In this document: piece after piece, positions 30,739 through 40,925 of the stretch | Layout: the number at the start of each line of letters is the position of its first letter | How positions within the stretch are numbered: position 1 is the stretch's first letter | Source: Pantoea alfalfae | GTDB lineage: Bacteria; Pseudomonadota; Gammaproteobacteria; Enterobacterales; Enterobacteriaceae | Length of the DNA stretch: 64,000 nucleotides | Direction: 5' to 3' | NCBI RefSeq assembly: GCF_019880205.1 | Contig: NZ_CP082292.1 | Location: 1,116,001 to 1,180,000 of the forward strand | Program-made: the position numbers and the translations under genes | The notes under the pieces: model-generated | The model's database searches: none | What the model was told of the DNA's origin: nothing | The model's input: the letters and a program-made list of their open reading frames with translations, nothing else

Positions 30739-31571
30739 TGTTTGCTGCCAGCCAGAAACGCGTGTTGCCCGGCTTTGGTCTCAGCCTCGGCACCAGCCTG
30801 CTCTTTACCTGTCTGATCCTGCTGCTGCCGATCAGCGCGGTGATTATGCAGCTGTCGCAGATGACGCTGCAACAGTACTGGGATGTCGTGACCAACCCTC
30901 AGCTGGTGGCCGCCTATAAAGTGACGCTGCTCTCTGCCGGTGTCGCCTCCCTGTTTAACGCGGTGTTCGGCATGCTGATGGCATGGATCCTGACCCGCTA
31001 TCGTTTTCCAGGCCGGACACTGCTGGATGGCCTGATGGATCTGCCGTTTGCATTGCCTACGGCGGTGGCGGGCCTGACCCTGGCCGGACTCTTTTCGGTT
31101 AACGGCTGGTACGGACAGTGGTTCGCTCAGTTCGACATCAAAATTTCTTACACCTGGATTGGTATCGCCATTGCCATGGCCTTTACCAGCATTCCGTTTG
31201 TGGTGCGTACCGTGCAGCCGGTGCTGGAAGAGTTAGGTCCGGAGTATGAAGAAGCCGCCGAAACGCTGGGTGCCACGCCGTGGCAGAGCTTCCGCCGCGT
31301 CGTGCTGCCGGAAGTGGCACCGGCGCTGCTGGCCGGTACGGCGCTCTCCTTTACCCGCAGCCTGGGTGAGTTTGGTGCGGTGATCTTTATTGCCGGTAAC
31401 ATCGCCTGGAAAACGGAAGTCACCTCGCTGATGATTTTTGTCCGGCTGCAGGAGTTCGACTATCCGGCAGCCAGCGCTATCGCCTCGGTGATCCTGGCGG
31501 CATCGCTGATTCTGCTATTCGCGATTAATACATTGCAGAGCCGCTTTGGCCGTCGTCTGGGAGGTCACTAA
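30738..31571 (+). CDS. cysU: Sulfate/thiosulfate ABC transporter permease CysU (CysT)
   Basis: One of the two membrane subunits of the importer. The 277-residue protein has about six helices and the ATPase-contact EAA loop (EEAAETLGATPWQSFRRVVLPEV, about residues 170-192). Its stop overlaps the cysW start by one base, indicating coupled translation and equal subunit amounts. Confidence 0.97.
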   Translation: MFAASQKRVLPGFGLSLGTSLLFTCLILLLPISAVIMQLSQMTLQQYWDVVTNPQLVAAYKVTLLSAGVASLFNAVFGMLMAWILTRYRFPGRTLLDGLMDLPFALPTAVAGLTLAGLFSVNGWYGQWFAQFDIKISYTWIGIAIAMAFTSIPFVVRTVQPVLEELGPEYEEAAETLGATPWQSFRRVVLPEVAPALLAGTALSFTRSLGEFGAVIFIAGNIAWKTEVTSLMIFVRLQEFDYPAASAIASVILAASLILLFAINTLQSRFGRRLGGH

Positions 31572-32446
31572 TGGCTGAGGTTTCACAAATTAATCATGCT
31601 GCGCGTCAGCCTGTAAACTGGGGCAAGTGGCTGCTGATTAGTATCGGCACGCTGATCTCGATTCTGCTGCTGGTGGTGCCGATGGCCTCCATCTTCTGGG
31701 AAGCGCTGAATCAGGGGCTCATTGTCGCTCTCAGCAATCTGGCGGATCCGGACATGCTGCACGCCATCTGGCTGACCGTGATGGTGGCGCTGATCACCGT
31801 ACCGGTTAACCTTGTGTTCGGCACGCTGCTCGCCTGGCTGGTGACGCGCTTTACCTTTCCGGGCCGGCAGTTGCTGCTGACCCTGTTTGATATTCCTTTT
31901 GCCGTGTCGCCCGTCGTAGCCGGTCTGATGTATCTGCTGTTCTGGGGCGTGAATGGCCCGGCAGGCGGCTGGCTGGATGCGCATAACATCCAGATTATGT
32001 TTGCCTGGCCTGGTATGGTGCTGGCGACGGTGTTTGTGACCTGTCCGTTTGTGGTGCGCGAACTGGTCCCGGTGATGCTGAGTCAGGGCAGTCATGAAGA
32101 TGAAGCGGCGGTGCTGTTAGGCGCGTCAGGCTGGCAGATGTTCCGTCGTGTGACGCTGCCGAACATTCGCTGGGCGCTGCTGTATGGCATCGTCCTGACC
32201 AACGCCCGTGCGATTGGTGAATTTGGTGCGGTTTCGGTGGTATCGGGATCGATTCGCGGTGAAACCTACACATTACCGCTTCAGGTTGAATTGTTGCATC
32301 AGGACTACAACACCGTTGGCGCGTTCACCGCGGCCGCCCTGTTAACCCTGATGGCAATTGTGACGCTGTTTCTGAAAAGCATTGTGCAGTGGCGTTTAGA
32401 GCAACAGCACAAACGCCTGCAACAGGAGGGAAATCATGAGCATTGA
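31571..32446 (+). CDS. cysW: Sulfate/thiosulfate ABC transporter permease CysW
   Basis: Second membrane subunit, 291 residues, about six helices, with the EAA loop [22 protein letters not shown] near residues 176-197. It pairs with CysU. The last 11 bases overlap the start of cysA. Confidence 0.97.
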   Translation: MAEVSQINHAARQPVNWGKWLLISIGTLISILLLVVPMASIFWEALNQGLIVALSNLADPDMLHAIWLTVMVALITVPVNLVFGTLLAWLVTRFTFPGRQLLLTLFDIPFAVSPVVAGLMYLLFWGVNGPAGGWLDAHNIQIMFAWPGMVLATVFVTCPFVVRELVPVMLSQGSHEDEAAVLLGASGWQMFRRVTLPNIRWALLYGIVLTNARAIGEFGAVSVVSGSIRGETYTLPLQVELLHQDYNTVGAFTAAALLTLMAIVTLFLKSIVQWRLEQQHKRLQQEGNHEH

Positions 32447-33524
32447 GATTAACAAGATCAACAAGTCCTTTGGTCGCACCTCGGTGCTGAACGATATCTC
32501 TCTGGATATTGCCTCAGGTGAAATGGTGGCGCTGCTTGGCCCATCAGGCTCGGGTAAAACCACGCTGCTGCGCATTATTGCCGGGCTGGAGCATCAGAAC
32601 AGCGGTCAGATCCGTTTTCATGGCAACGACGTCAGCCGCCTGCATGCGCGCGATCGTCAGGTTGGTTTCGTCTTCCAGCACTATGCGCTGTTCCGTCACA
32701 TGACGGTGTTCGACAACATCGCCTTTGGCCTGACCGTGCTGCCGCGTCGCGAACGTCCTTCAGCGGCGGAGATCAAGCAGCGTGTAACCCGTCTGCTGGA
32801 GATGGTGCAGCTGGCCCATCTGGCAAACCGCTTTCCTGCACAGCTGTCGGGCGGTCAGAAGCAGCGTGTGGCGCTGGCGCGTGCATTAGCGGTTGAACCG
32901 CAGATTCTGCTGCTGGATGAACCTTTTGGCGCGCTGGATGCTCAGGTGCGTAAAGAGCTGCGCCGCTGGCTGCGTCAACTGCATGAAGAGATTAAATTCA
33001 CCAGCGTGTTCGTGACCCACGATCAGGAAGAGGCGATGGAGGTCGCGGATCGCGTCGTGGTGATGAGTCAGGGAAATATTGAACAGGTTGGCACGCCAGA
33101 TGATGTATGGCGCGATCCGGCGACCCGCTTTGTGCTGGAGTTCCTGGGTGAAGTGAATCGCTTTGATGGCGAAATTCAGGGATCGCAGTTCCACGTCGGC
33201 GCGCATCACTGGCCGCTGGGTTATACCTCAGCTCATCAGGGCGCGGTTGAGCTATTCCTGCGTCCGTGGGAAATCGATGTATCACGTCGCAGCAGCCTGG
33301 AAACGCCGCTGCCGGTGCAGGTGCTTGAAGTCAGCCCGCGTGGTCACTTCTGGCAGCTGGTGGTTCAGCCTGTCGGCTGGCAGAGCGAGCCGGTTTCAGT
33401 GGTGTTTGAAGGTGAGCAGACAGCCCCGATTCGCGGCGAGCGCCTGTTCGTCGGGTTGCAGCAGGCGCGCCTCTATAAAGGCGATACGCCGCTGCGTGCA
33501 GTTGCCTTTGCACAGAGCGCCTGA
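32436..33524 (+). CDS. cysA: Sulfate/thiosulfate ABC transporter ATPase CysA
   Basis: ATPase subunit that powers the importer. The 362-residue protein has Walker [10 protein letters not shown] (G35-T43), the signature [15 protein letters not shown] (about 133-147), Walker [13 protein letters not shown] and the H-loop [10 protein letters not shown]-terminal TOBE regulatory domain spans about 240-355. The operon ends here with a strong terminator ahead of cysM. Confidence 0.97.
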   Translation: MSIEINKINKSFGRTSVLNDISLDIASGEMVALLGPSGSGKTTLLRIIAGLEHQNSGQIRFHGNDVSRLHARDRQVGFVFQHYALFRHMTVFDNIAFGLTVLPRRERPSAAEIKQRVTRLLEMVQLAHLANRFPAQLSGGQKQRVALARALAVEPQILLLDEPFGALDAQVRKELRRWLRQLHEEIKFTSVFVTHDQEEAMEVADRVVVMSQGNIEQVGTPDDVWRDPATRFVLEFLGEVNRFDGEIQGSQFHVGAHHWPLGYTSAHQGAVELFLRPWEIDVSRRSSLETPLPVQVLEVSPRGHFWQLVVQPVGWQSEPVSVVFEGEQTAPIRGERLFVGLQQARLYKGDTPLRAVAFAQSA

Positions 33525-33543
33525 TATTTTCTCATCCACAGCG

Positions 33544-33573
33544 GGCGGGAGTGTGACTCCCGCCTTTTTTTCG
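33544..33573 (+). terminator. Terminator between cysA and cysM
   Basis: Hairpin GGCGGGAGT/ACTCCCGCC with a 3-base loop, followed by TTTTTTT. It probably lowers cysM expression relative to cysPUWA. Confidence 0.88.
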
Positions 33574-33605
33574 CCTCTCGTTTGTAAGATGCCAGGAACC
33601 GCACC

Positions 33606-34490
33606 GTGACGACTCTTGAACACACCATCGGCAATACCCCGCTGATTAAGCTGCAGCGCCTGACGCCAGCTAACGGTAGTGAGGTCTGGCTCAAGCTGGA
33701 AGGCAATAATCCGGCGGGCTCGGTAAAAGATCGCGCGGCCTGGTCGATGATTAATCAGGCGGAGCTGCGCGGTGAACTTTCACCCGGCGATCAGCTGATT
33801 GAAGCAACCAGTGGGAATACCGGCATTGCGCTGGCGATGATCGCGGCGATGAAAGGCTACCGACTTCGCCTGCTGATGCCGGACAACATGAGTCAGGAGC
33901 GACAGGATGCGATGCGTGCTTATGGCGCAGAGCTGATTCTGGTGCCGCGACAGCAGGGCATGGAGGGTGCACGCGATCTGGCACTGGCGATGGCGGCGCG
34001 TGGTGAAGGCCGGGTGCTGGATCAGTTTAATAATCCCGATAACCCGCTGGGTCACTATCAGACTACCGGGCCGGAGTTGTGGCAGCAGTCGAACCAGCGC
34101 ATGACCCATTTTATCTCCAGCATGGGTACCACCGGCACGATCACCGGCGTGGGACGTTACCTGAAAGAGCACAACACGGGCGTGCAGGTGATCGGTTTAC
34201 AGCCGAGTGAAGGCAGCAGTATTCCGGGCATTCGTCGCTGGCCGCTGGCCTATCTTCCGGGGATCTACCGGCCCGACTTAGTGGATGATGTGATGGATAT
34301 GACGCAGAAAGAAGCGGAAGAGACCATGCGGGCGCTGGCGCGCCGTGAAGGCATTTTCTGCGGTGTCAGCTCAGGCGGTGCGGTGGCGGGTGCACTGCGT
34401 ATTGCGCAGGCGAACCCGGGCAGCGTCGTGGTAGCGATCGCCTGCGATCGCGGCGATCGTTATCTCTCGACCGGACTCTATCATCAGTAA
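33606..34490 (+). CDS. cysM: Cysteine synthase B (O-acetylserine sulfhydrylase B)
   Basis: PLP enzyme that makes cysteine from O-acetylserine and sulfide, or S-sulfocysteine from thiosulfate, which fits its place behind the thiosulfate importer. The 294-residue protein has PLP lysine K41 (NPAGSVKDRAAW) and the loop TSGNTGIAL. The GTG start at 33606 gives the family N-terminus TTLEHTIGNTPLIKL. It is distinct from CysK (39816-40784). Confidence 0.97.
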   Translation: MTTLEHTIGNTPLIKLQRLTPANGSEVWLKLEGNNPAGSVKDRAAWSMINQAELRGELSPGDQLIEATSGNTGIALAMIAAMKGYRLRLLMPDNMSQERQDAMRAYGAELILVPRQQGMEGARDLALAMAARGEGRVLDQFNNPDNPLGHYQTTGPELWQQSNQRMTHFISSMGTTGTITGVGRYLKEHNTGVQVIGLQPSEGSSIPGIRRWPLAYLPGIYRPDLVDDVMDMTQKEAEETMRALARREGIFCGVSSGGAVAGALRIAQANPGSVVVAIACDRGDRYLSTGLYHQ

Positions 34491-34510
34491 CCTCTGCTGA
34501 TGCGGAAATC

Positions 34511-34551
34511 AAGCCTGTGCGCGCGTTTGCTGCCCACAGGCTTTTTTTTAG
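34511..34551 (+). terminator. Rho-independent terminator after cysM
   Basis: Stem AAGCCTGTG/CACAGGCTT with a 15-base loop, followed by TTTTTTTA. Confidence 0.85.
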
Positions 34552-34583
34552 CCAGGATTTCCCGTGCCGGATAGACTGAATCT

Positions 34584-34599
34584 GTAAGGATCGCGTAAA
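34584..34599 (+). promoter_or_regulatory. Possible CpxR-like box ahead of the two-component genes
   Basis: Direct repeat GTAAG (34584-34588) and GTAAA (34595-34599) with 6 bp between, 61 bp before the regulator start. The CpxR consensus is two GTAAA with 5 bp between. One mismatch and one extra base make this tentative; it would imply autoregulation. Confidence 0.35.
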
Positions 34600-34659
34600 T
34601 CAGGCTGCGCGAATGCCCGGCACAGGACAAAATAGCGCCAATTCCAGTGAGAGATAACC

Positions 34660-35340
34660 ATGAAAATTTTGCTTGTTGATGATGATGTCGAATTGGGCAC
34701 GATGCTAAGCCAGTACCTGATCGCTGAAGGGTTCGATGCCCAGCTGGTGCTGACCGGCAGCGCCGGAATTCAGGGCGCGCGCTCTGGCGATTTCACTGCC
34801 ATGATTCTGGATATTATGCTGCCCGACATGAGTGGCATCGATGTGTTGCGTCAGGTGCGCCAGAACAGCCGGATACCGGTGATCATGCTGACTGCCAAAG
34901 GCGATAATATTGATCGCGTGATCGGCCTTGAGATGGGGGCGGATGACTATATGCCTAAACCCTGTTATCCCCGTGAACTGGTCGCCCGCCTGCGCGCGGT
35001 ATTGCGCCGTTTCGAGGAGCAGGTACCGCAGCCGGATGCCAAAGAGCCGCTGCGCTGGGGAGGCCTGACGCTTAATCCTGCCACCCGCATGAGTGAATGG
35101 CAGGGTAAAACATTTGATCTGACAGCATCAGAATTTAATCTGCTGGATTTGCTGCTGCGCGCGCCGGACAGGGTCGTGTCAAAAGATGAGCTCTCTGAAA
35201 AGGGGCTGGGCCGTCCGCGTGAAGCCTATGACCGCAGCGTTGATGTGCACATCAGCAACATCCGTCAGAAACTCAGCGCACTGACCGCTGACAGCATCAA
35301 TATCGAAACTGTTCGCAGCATCGGTTACCGTATTCGATGA
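34660..35340 (+). CDS. CpxR-like response regulator (OmpR family)
   Basis: A 226-residue regulator: receiver domain with acidic pocket D8/D9, phosphorylation site D51 (MILDIMLPDMSG) and K in PKPCYPRELVARL, then an OmpR-type winged helix (about 125-226). The C-terminal motif GRPREAYDRSVDVHISNIRQKL is typical of CpxR-type proteins. It is probably not the true CpxR, whose gene normally sits far away next to cpxP and sodA/fieF. The gene overlaps the kinase start by four bases. E. coli has pdxK, yfeK and yfeS in this interval instead. Target genes are unknown. Confidence 0.88.
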   Translation: MKILLVDDDVELGTMLSQYLIAEGFDAQLVLTGSAGIQGARSGDFTAMILDIMLPDMSGIDVLRQVRQNSRIPVIMLTAKGDNIDRVIGLEMGADDYMPKPCYPRELVARLRAVLRRFEEQVPQPDAKEPLRWGGLTLNPATRMSEWQGKTFDLTASEFNLLDLLLRAPDRVVSKDELSEKGLGRPREAYDRSVDVHISNIRQKLSALTADSINIETVRSIGYRIR

Positions 35341-36677
35341 AACAGAGTTACCGCGGACGCATGTTCTGGAAGATCTTTATCGGCTTCTGGCTTGTTTTTA
35401 TCATCATGAGCCAGCTTATCTGGCTCGGTTTTTCGCTCTCCGGTAAACGGCATGAACCGCCTGAAATTATGGCTATCCGTCGCATTGTGGATCTGCAGAT
35501 GACCTCTGCTGCATCGGTACTGGAGCGGGGCGGGCCTGATGAGCTGAATGCGATGCTGTCGGACTGGGATGAAACTGATCGTCAGTTCTTTCACGTCACG
35601 CAGCAGACTAAACCGCTACAATCACAGGACAGCGGCAACCTGGATTTCAGGGGCCGTCTTCCTGAAGAGGTGGTGCGCCGGGTACACTGCGCGGATGGAA
35701 AAGAATATCAGCTGCGCTACGACCTGGATGGCATGCGCATGAACAGCAAACAGAACATGATGCCGCGGAAATTTCTGAATATCCCCGAGCCGATGTTTGT
35801 CTTCGCCGGGTCGGTGGGGTTGCTGTTCAGTCTGCTGCTGGCCTGGAATCTGACGCGGCCCATGCGTCAGTTGAGGGAGGGATTTTCCCGCGTCGCCGAG
35901 GGTGATTTAAGCGTGCGTCTGTTCCCGATTATGCGAAAGCGGCACGACGAGATTTCAAATGTCGCTGAAGCGTTTGATGCCATGGTTGAGCGGCTTGATA
36001 CCCTGGTGCGCGCCCGTGAAGAGCTGCTGCACGATATCTCACATGAGCTTCGTTCACCACTGGCGCGGCTGCAACTGGCGACCGGACTCGCCAGACAGAC
36101 GCCAGAAAGCGTAAACAGTTCGCTTGATCGCATTGATGAAGAGGCGCGGCGGCTGGACAAAATGATCGGTGAACTGCTGACGCTGTCGCGAGCTGAACAT
36201 GAAAGCATCCCGGATGAGCAATATTTTGACCTGACCGGTTTGCTGGAGGCGGTCATCACCGATGTCCGCTATGAAGCACAGATCCCTGGTGTACAGGTGG
36301 AGTTAAAGGTTGACGAGCGGGGCGACTACACCGTGCGGGGCAATGCGGAGCTGATACGGCGCGGGATCGAGAACGTCTTACGCAACGCGCTGCGCTTCTC
36401 TTTGCCAGGGCAGCGGATTGAGGTCGACTTACGCGCTGAACAGCAGTGGCTGGCGATTCAGGTACGCGATCAGGGGCCAGGTGTCGATGAGGAGAAACTC
36501 TCCAGCATTTTTGACCCGTTTGTGCGGGTAAATTCGCCGCTGATGGGTAAAGGTTATGGTCTGGGACTGGCTATTGTGCGTAAAGTGGTGCTGGCGCATC
36601 ATGGTGAAGTTGAGGCGCGGAACCGGCCAGAGGGCGGACTTGAACTGACGCTGCGTCTGCCGCACTGGCAGCCCTGA
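35337..36677 (+). CDS. CpxA-like sensor histidine kinase
   Basis: A 446-residue kinase: helix 1 (about 11-34), a short periplasmic loop of about 115 residues, helix 2 (about 154-170), HAMP (about 171-225), HisKA with phosphoacceptor H236 (LLHDISHELRSPLARLQ), and an HATPase domain with NALRFS-, DQGPGV- and GYGLGLAIV-type boxes. The N-terminal region FWKIFIGFWLVF resembles CpxA-type kinases. The small periplasmic domain suggests a membrane, metal or envelope signal, but the signal is not identifiable here. Translationally coupled to the regulator. Confidence 0.88.
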   Translation: MKQSYRGRMFWKIFIGFWLVFIIMSQLIWLGFSLSGKRHEPPEIMAIRRIVDLQMTSAASVLERGGPDELNAMLSDWDETDRQFFHVTQQTKPLQSQDSGNLDFRGRLPEEVVRRVHCADGKEYQLRYDLDGMRMNSKQNMMPRKFLNIPEPMFVFAGSVGLLFSLLLAWNLTRPMRQLREGFSRVAEGDLSVRLFPIMRKRHDEISNVAEAFDAMVERLDTLVRAREELLHDISHELRSPLARLQLATGLARQTPESVNSSLDRIDEEARRLDKMIGELLTLSRAEHESIPDEQYFDLTGLLEAVITDVRYEAQIPGVQVELKVDERGDYTVRGNAELIRRGIENVLRNALRFSLPGQRIEVDLRAEQQWLAIQVRDQGPGVDEEKLSSIFDPFVRVNSPLMGKGYGLGLAIVRKVVLAHHGEVEARNRPEGGLELTLRLPHWQP

Positions 36678-36697
36678 AAACCTGTACCGCAGAAACG

Positions 36698-36726
36698 ATA
36701 ACGGCACCCGCAGGTGCCGTTATGTT
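36698..36726. terminator. Terminator between the kinase gene and crr
   Basis: Perfect 11-bp stem ATAACGGCACC/GGTGCCGTTAT with loop CGCA, between convergent genes. Only short T-runs flank it. Confidence 0.65.
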
Positions 36727-36738
36727 ATATACGAATGC

Positions 36739-37239
36739 TTACTTTTTGATGCGAATCACCGGCGTTTCGCCGACGGTGACCTGACCAGACAGCTTAATCA
36801 ATTCCTTGATTTCATCCATGTTGGAGATGACAACCGGTGTCAGGGTTGATTTTGCTTTCTCTTCCAGCAACGGCAGATCGAACTCAATAACCACGTCGCC
36901 TTTTTTGACCTTCTGGCCTTCTTCAGCGATGCGTTTGAAGCCTTCACCTTTCAGTTCAACCGTATCGATACCAAAATGGACGAACAGCTCAATGCCGTTG
37001 TCTGATTCGATCGAAAAAGCGTGATTGGTTTCAAAAATCTTGCCGATAGTGCCATCAACAGGCGCAACCATTTTGTTGCCGCTGGGTTTGATCGCAATAC
37101 CGTCGCCCACGATTTTTTCTGCAAACACCACATCTGGTACGTCTTCAATGTTCACGATTTCGCCCGACAGAGGCGCTACGATGTCGATTGTCCCAGCGCT
37201 ATCCGTTTTTTCGCCAAAAAGTTTAGAAAACAAACCCAT
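36739..37239 (-). CDS. crr: Glucose-specific PTS enzyme IIA (Crr)
   Basis: Accepts phosphate from HPr and passes it to the glucose transporter; in its unphosphorylated state it blocks other sugar permeases (inducer exclusion) and also controls adenylate cyclase. The protein is 166 residues. The two active-site histidines are H73 ([10 protein letters not shown]) and phosphorylated H88 ([13 protein letters not shown]). It is the last gene of the ptsH-ptsI-crr operon, 42 bp after ptsI. Confidence 0.97.
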   Translation of the reverse strand: MGLFSKLFGEKTDSAGTIDIVAPLSGEIVNIEDVPDVVFAEKIVGDGIAIKPSGNKMVAPVDGTIGKIFETNHAFSIESDNGIELFVHFGIDTVELKGEGFKRIAEEGQKVKKGDVVIEFDLPLLEEKAKSTLTPVVISNMDEIKELIKLSGQVTVGETPVIRIKK

Positions 37240-37281
37240 GATCTTCTCCTAAGCAGTAATTTGGGGCCAGCATCATGCAGG

Positions 37282-39009
37282 TTAGCAGAGCGTTTTTTCC
37301 TTAATGAACTTGTTAACCAGGTTCATTAAGTCTTCCGCTGTCGGTTGAGCCAGTGCCTGCTCTGCCAATGCCTTCGCATCTTCAAAATTAGTATTACGAA
37401 TGATTTTTTTGATGCCAGGGATAGAAATGGCACTCATGCTGAACTCGTCCAGCCCCATTCCCAGTAACAGTAGTGTAGCACGTTCATCACCTGCCAGCTC
37501 ACCACACATGCCGGTCCATTTACCTTCAGCGTGAGATGCATCAATGACTTGCTTGATTAAGTTAAGCACAGACGGCGTCATTGGGTTGTACAGGTGCGAG
37601 ATCAAATCATTACCACGATCGACCGCCAGAGTATACTGCGTCAGATCGTTTGTCCCAATACTGAAGAAGTCGACTTCTTTCGCCAGATGATGGGCAATGA
37701 CGGCTGAAGCCGGGGTCTCTACCATGATGCCGACTTCAATGCTTTCATCAAAGGCTTTACCTTCATCACGCAACTGCGCTTTCAGCAGTTCCAGTTCCGC
37801 TTTCAGGCTGCGTACTTCTTCAACCGAAATGATCATCGGGAACATGATGCGCAGTTTACCGAAGGAGGAGGCGCGCAGGATGGCACGCAGCTGTGCATGC
37901 AGAATCTCTTTGCGGTCCATCGCGATACGGATAGCACGCCAGCCGAGGAACGGGTTCTCTTCTTTTGGCAGGTTCATGTAAGGCAGATCTTTGTCACCGC
38001 CGATATCCATGGTGCGCACGATAACCGCCTGTGAGCCCATCGCTTCAGCAACGGCTTTATACGCCTGGAACTGCTCTTCTTCACTTGGGAGAGAGTCGCG
38101 ATCCATGAACAGGAATTCGGTGCGGTAGAGACCTACGCCTTCCGCGCCGTTACGCTCCGCACCGGCGATATCGCGCACAGTACCGATGTTGGCACAGACT
38201 TCAACCTGATGGCCATCCAGCGTCACGGCTGGCAGATCTTTCAGCTTGGCTAATTCATGTTTTTCGGACAGATACTGATTCTGTACGGCTTTCAGTTCTT
38301 CCTGAATCGCTTCGGAAGGATTGACGTGAATCGCATTGTTAACGCCATCCAGGATCAGGAAATCGCCGTTTTTAACCGTGACGGTTACATTGCCGGTGCC
38401 GACAATGGCCGGGATTTCCAGCGAGCGCGCCATGATTGAGGTATGTGAGGTACGGCCGCCCAGATCAGTGATAAAGCCCAGCACCTTTTTCAGGTTCAGC
38501 TGTGCGGTTTCTGACGGCGTTAAATCTTTGGCCACCAGAATAGATTCGTCCGGAATAGCGCTCAGGTCGACGATGTGCAGACCGAGGATGTTTTGCAGCA
38601 GACGCTTACCGATGTCACGCACGTCAGCCGCACGCTCTTTCAGATATTCGTCATCTAATTCTTCCAGTGCTTTCGCCTGGCCATCAATGACCGAGTAAGC
38701 AGCAGCGTCAGCAGTCGCGTGATCTTTTTTGATCAGGTCGATGATTTCCTGCTCCAGCTCTTCATCTTCCAGCAACATGATGTGGCCTTCGAAGATGGCT
38801 GCTTTCTCTTCACCGAGGGTTTCACCCGCTTTGACGCGAATCGCTTCCAGTTGTAATGCCGCTTTGCTGCGGCCATCGAGGAAGCGCTGAACTTCCTGCT
38901 CAACCTGATCATCAGAAATTTTCTTGCGGTTGATGACGATCTCGTCTTCTTTCAGCAGCAGTGCTTTGCCGAAAGCGATACCTGGTGATGCTAAAATGCC
39001 TGAAATCAT
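37282..39009 (-). CDS. ptsI: PTS enzyme I
   Basis: Soluble enzyme that takes phosphate from phosphoenolpyruvate and gives it to HPr, the entry step for all PTS sugars. The 575-residue protein has the phosphohistidine motif [12 protein letters not shown] (about residue 189), the PEP-binding barrel motif [12 protein letters not shown] and catalytic [10 protein letters not shown]. It lies 161 bp downstream of ptsH. Confidence 0.98.
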   Translation of the reverse strand: MISGILASPGIAFGKALLLKEDEIVINRKKISDDQVEQEVQRFLDGRSKAALQLEAIRVKAGETLGEEKAAIFEGHIMLLEDEELEQEIIDLIKKDHATADAAAYSVIDGQAKALEELDDEYLKERAADVRDIGKRLLQNILGLHIVDLSAIPDESILVAKDLTPSETAQLNLKKVLGFITDLGGRTSHTSIMARSLEIPAIVGTGNVTVTVKNGDFLILDGVNNAIHVNPSEAIQEELKAVQNQYLSEKHELAKLKDLPAVTLDGHQVEVCANIGTVRDIAGAERNGAEGVGLYRTEFLFMDRDSLPSEEEQFQAYKAVAEAMGSQAVIVRTMDIGGDKDLPYMNLPKEENPFLGWRAIRIAMDRKEILHAQLRAILRASSFGKLRIMFPMIISVEEVRSLKAELELLKAQLRDEGKAFDESIEVGIMVETPASAVIAHHLAKEVDFFSIGTNDLTQYTLAVDRGNDLISHLYNPMTPSVLNLIKQVIDASHAEGKWTGMCGELAGDERATLLLLGMGLDEFSMSAISIPGIKKIIRNTNFEDAKALAEQALAQPTAEDLMNLVNKFIKEKTLC

Positions 39010-39170
39010 AACGCTACCTTTTAATCACGATGGCTGATGGGACTCTTTGCGGTGCCATTGTCGCGGGACACGTACTCTACGAAAGCAATAACGCGGACAG
39101 GTTGTCCGCGATCAAGATGTTTGCACTCAATGGCGCAGAGGAGTCGATTGGCTGGCGAGCTGAGCGGAGA

Positions 39171-39428
39171 TTACTCCAGTTCAGCCATCAGTTTGACCAG
39201 ATGCTCAACTGCTTTCTGTTCGTCTTCACCTTCCGCGGAAAGAGTCACAACCGTTCCCTGGGTTAAACCCAGCGTCTGCAGTTTGAACAGGCTTTTCGCG
39301 CTCGCTGATTTGCCGTTAGAGGTCACGGTGATTTCTGACTGGAAAGCTTTGGCTTCTTTAACGAATTGCGCAGCTGGGCGAGTATGCAGACCGTTTGGTG
39401 CAGTAATGGTAACTTCTTGCTGGAACAT
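39171..39428 (-). CDS. ptsH: Phosphocarrier protein HPr
   Basis: An 85-residue carrier that moves phosphate from enzyme I to the sugar-specific enzymes II. Phosphorylated H15 is in [11 protein letters not shown], and the regulatory-serine region [13 protein letters not shown] is present, although enteric bacteria lack the kinase for it. GGGGAAA lies upstream as ribosome site. It is the first gene of ptsH-ptsI-crr. Confidence 0.98.
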   Translation of the reverse strand: MFQQEVTITAPNGLHTRPAAQFVKEAKAFQSEITVTSNGKSASAKSLFKLQTLGLTQGTVVTLSAEGEDEQKAVEHLVKLMAELE

Positions 39429-39761
39429 TCTATTTCCCCAACGTTATCAGGATGAGTGTTATGGATCTAAAGTCTAGCCTGGAGCCTTCACTTTAGCCTG
39501 TGTAGGTGCGCGGGTATAGCTTCATGCTGACCAAAGACGCGCATGCGTCAAATCTACAATCCGTTGCGTCTCAAAACCGATTCTACACGTCACCGGTTAA
39601 TTATGCCGTGATTCGCCGTTTCACTGAATCCGTAAATCGATTCAGCTTGATCCACTTCAAGCGCGGATTAATTTCAGGCATCGAAATAATTGGCAGTCTG
39701 AATACCAGATCGGCATCACTGAAATCAATCTGCCGGGTGATGAAAGTGAGATCTGCACCAC
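39429..39761. other. ptsH upstream region
   Basis: About 330 bp between ptsH and the cysK terminator with no gene. It should hold the ptsH promoters (several, CRP-dependent, in E. coli). I see TATACC-like and TTGACG-like elements on the minus strand but not at normal spacing, so I mark no promoter. Confidence 0.45.
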
Positions 39762-39790
39762 AAAAAAGCACCCAGATGGGTGCTTTTTTC
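39762..39790. terminator. Terminator downstream of cysK
   Basis: Stem AAAAAAGCACCC/GGGTGCTTTTTT with loop AGAT. It is active in either direction by sequence; on the minus strand it follows cysK by 26 bp. Confidence 0.88.
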
Positions 39791-39815
39791 GACATTTTCA
39801 GACTATCGGCTCCGG

Positions 39816-40784
39816 CTACTGCAGCTCTTTTTCAGTGAAGAGATCGGCGAACAGCGCGGTACTCAGATAGCGTTCGCCAGAGGAGGGCAGAATCACCACG
39901 ATGTTTTTGTTGGCGAAGGTTTCGTCTTCCTGCAGCTTCAGCGCGGCGGCGACAGCAGCACCGGATGAGATACCGGCCAGGATACCTTCTTCTTCCATCA
40001 GCCTGCGCGCCGTGCTGATCGCTTCTTCATTGGTAATGGCCACCACGCGGTCAACCAGGTTCAGTTCCAGATTGCCCGGAATAAAGCCGGCACCAATACC
40101 CTGAATTTTATGCGGGCCGGGTTTGATCTCTTCACCCGCCAGCGCCTGCGCAATCACTGGCGAATCGGTCGGCTCAACCGCGACAGTAATCAGATCTTTT
40201 TTGCCTTTGGTGTTTTTGATGTAGCGACTCACGCCGGTCAGCGTTCCGCCTGTGCCGACACCCGCAATAAAGACATCCACTTCGCCATCGGTATCTTCCC
40301 AGATTTCCGGGCCGGTGGTCTTTTCATGGATTTCCGGGTTAGCCGGGTTGCTGAACTGCTGCAGCAGCACATATTTGTCCGGGTCGCTGGCGACAATCTC
40401 TTCCGCTTTGCCGATGGCACCTTTCATGCCTTTAGCACCTTCGGTCAGAACCAGCTTCGCGCCCAGCGCTTTCAGCAGTTTACGACGTTCAACCGACATG
40501 GTTTCGGGCATGGTCAGCGTGAGTTTATAACCGCGCGCAGCGGCAACGTAGGCCAGGGCGATACCGGTGTTACCGCTGGTCGGTTCAACCAGCTCAATGC
40601 CGGGTTTCAGAATACCGCGTTTCTCTGCGTCCCAAATCATATTGGCACCGATACGACATTTGATGCTGAAGCTCGGGTTACGGGATTCAACTTTCGCAAG
40701 AATGCGGCCGTTACCGATGCGGTTCAGTCGAACCAGCGGCGTATGACCAATTGTCAAAGAGTTGTCTTCATAGATCTTACTCAT
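39816..40784 (-). CDS. cysK: Cysteine synthase A (O-acetylserine sulfhydrylase A)
   Basis: Main PLP enzyme joining O-acetylserine and sulfide to give cysteine; it also binds CysE. The 322-residue protein has PLP lysine K42 ([14 protein letters not shown]), loop [10 protein letters not shown] and [10 protein letters not shown] near the C-terminus. Normally activated by CysB. The order cysK-cysZ matches E. coli. Confidence 0.98.
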   Translation of the reverse strand: MSKIYEDNSLTIGHTPLVRLNRIGNGRILAKVESRNPSFSIKCRIGANMIWDAEKRGILKPGIELVEPTSGNTGIALAYVAAARGYKLTLTMPETMSVERRKLLKALGAKLVLTEGAKGMKGAIGKAEEIVASDPDKYVLLQQFSNPANPEIHEKTTGPEIWEDTDGEVDVFIAGVGTGGTLTGVSRYIKNTKGKKDLITVAVEPTDSPVIAQALAGEEIKPGPHKIQGIGAGFIPGNLELNLVDRVVAITNEEAISTARRLMEEEGILAGISSGAAVAAALKLQEDETFANKNIVVILPSSGERYLSTALFADLFTEKELQ

Positions 40785-40925
40785 AGCCTGCCCTTAACTG
40801 TATGAATTATTGGGAACCCTATGAGCATACCTGTTCTGCCAGGGGGCGGAAGGAAAGAAATCGTATATCTATATGTCCCCCGGCAATAAGCCCTGCAAAA
40901 AAGAGCATAAGGCGCGCTGATAAGT

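Noticed and set aside
39480..39560. TTGACG and TATACC on the minus strand as a ptsH promoter
   Set aside because: The spacing is about 27 bases, outside the range for sigma-70.
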